A DNA stretch of 14,026 bases from an uncultured Blautia sp. (GTDB lineage: Bacteria; Bacillota; Clostridia; Lachnospirales; Lachnospiraceae). Both the position numbers and the translations under genes were made by a program. Each line of letters opens with the position of its first letter. Position 1 is the first letter of the stretch. The stretch lies in assembly GCA_937900135.1 (NCBI GenBank), contig CALCDJ010000026.1:1-14026 (forward strand), given 5' to 3'. Positions 13,851-14,026 of this stretch are shown here, in pieces. The notes beneath the pieces were generated by a model. The model worked only from the letters and a program-made list of their open reading frames with translations. It ran no database searches and had not been told where the DNA came from.

Positions 13851-13925
13851 AAAAAAAAGAAAATGAAAAAAAAATAAAAAAAATTCAAAAAACCTGTTGA
13901 CAAATCTTATGAGATGCTATATACT
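13851..13925 (+). promoter_or_regulatory. Strong tRNA operon promoter with A-tract UP element
   Basis: TTGACA (13897-13902), 17 bases, TATACT (13920-13925). The 45 bases upstream are nearly pure A in repeated tracts (13851-13892), resembling an UP element. It drives the tRNA-Gly that begins at 13976, after a leader of about 44 bases. Confidence 0.85.
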
Positions 13926-13975
13926 CAATATCGTTGTGAGGGACAAACAAAAACAACAAAACAGCACAGCGATAT

Positions 13976-14026
13976 GCGGGTGTAGTTCAATGGTAGAACA
14001 CCAGCCTTCCAAGCTGGATACGTGGG
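13976..14026 (+). tRNA. tRNA-Gly (anticodon TCC), truncated by the window edge
   Basis: It begins GCGGGTG, with the D-arm TAGTTCAATGGTAGAAC and the anticodon arm CAGC-CTTCCAA-GCTG (anticodon TCC, codons GGA/GGG). The T-arm and 3' acceptor lie beyond the window. More tRNA genes may follow in the same operon. Confidence 0.92.

Noticed and set aside
13829..13864. Terminator after cysE formed by TTTCTTT/AAAGAAA sequence
   Set aside because: The A/T hairpin is imperfect and has no T-run on the plus strand afterwards; the following A-tracts fit the tRNA promoter better.
1..14026. CRISPR array, complete insertion sequence, toxin-antitoxin or phage module
   Set aside because: I saw no regularly spaced repeats, no transposase flanked by inverted repeats, no integrase and no two-gene toxin-antitoxin layout; the Rpn genes lack visible terminal repeats.

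Overview
The window looks like chromosomal DNA from a gut Clostridia of the Lachnospiraceae type (Blautia/Dorea/Ruminococcus relatives). This is inferred from the moderate-to-low GC, strong AGGAGG-type ribosome binding sites, TTGACA-17-TATAAT promoters, tRNA genes without an encoded CCA end, two Rpn/PD-(D/E)XK 'transposase-like' genes, a DUF4179 anti-sigma factor and a secreted YDG/Fn3-type protein. No species can be named from the sequence alone.

Layout. (1) 1-830: the terminator of an upstream gene, then a degraded Rpn-family nuclease gene on the minus strand, with a frameshift and a lost catalytic Asp. (2) 1042-2912: a mepRA-like MarR regulator plus MATE exporter pair. Its consensus promoter has a perfect inverted repeat filling the spacer, a probable MarR operator. 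(3) 2932-5292: an ECF sigma factor and its DUF4179 membrane anti-sigma factor, overlapping by ATGA. They are preceded by an ECF-style promoter (TGAAAC-17-CATCTA), which suggests autoregulation, and closed by a strong terminator. (4) 5304-8470: a second MATE exporter followed by a CLC H+/Cl- antiporter with a cytoplasmic TrkA-C (RCK_C) domain, ending in a long two-part hairpin terminator. (5) 8632-10910: a secreted/surface protein whose signal peptide is out of frame by one base in an A6 run, then a 33-codon ORF that is essentially a signal peptide with nothing behind it. (6) 10985-12181: an apparently intact Rpn-family gene with a long leader. (7) 12182-12425: unexplained sequence next to the 3' end of tRNA-Trp. 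(8) 12426-12702: tRNA-Trp(CCA) and tRNA-Ser(CGA) on the minus strand, each with its own promoter. (9) 12762-13819: serine O-acetyltransferase (cysE) behind a promoter and a short leader terminator. (10) 13851-14026: an A-tract-rich consensus promoter and the first 51 bases of tRNA-Gly(TCC).

Most of the window is envelope and homeostasis biology: two drug/metabolite exporters, an ECF stress regulon head, an anion/proton exchanger and a secreted protein. These are interleaved with Rpn genes and gene remnants that mark turnover. I see no CRISPR array, no complete insertion sequence and no clear multi-gene defence system. The most unusual signals are regulatory or degenerative: the one-base signal-peptide frameshift, the operator-in-spacer promoter, the putative ECF autoregulatory promoter, the internal duplication in the anti-sigma sensor domain, and the cysE leader terminator.
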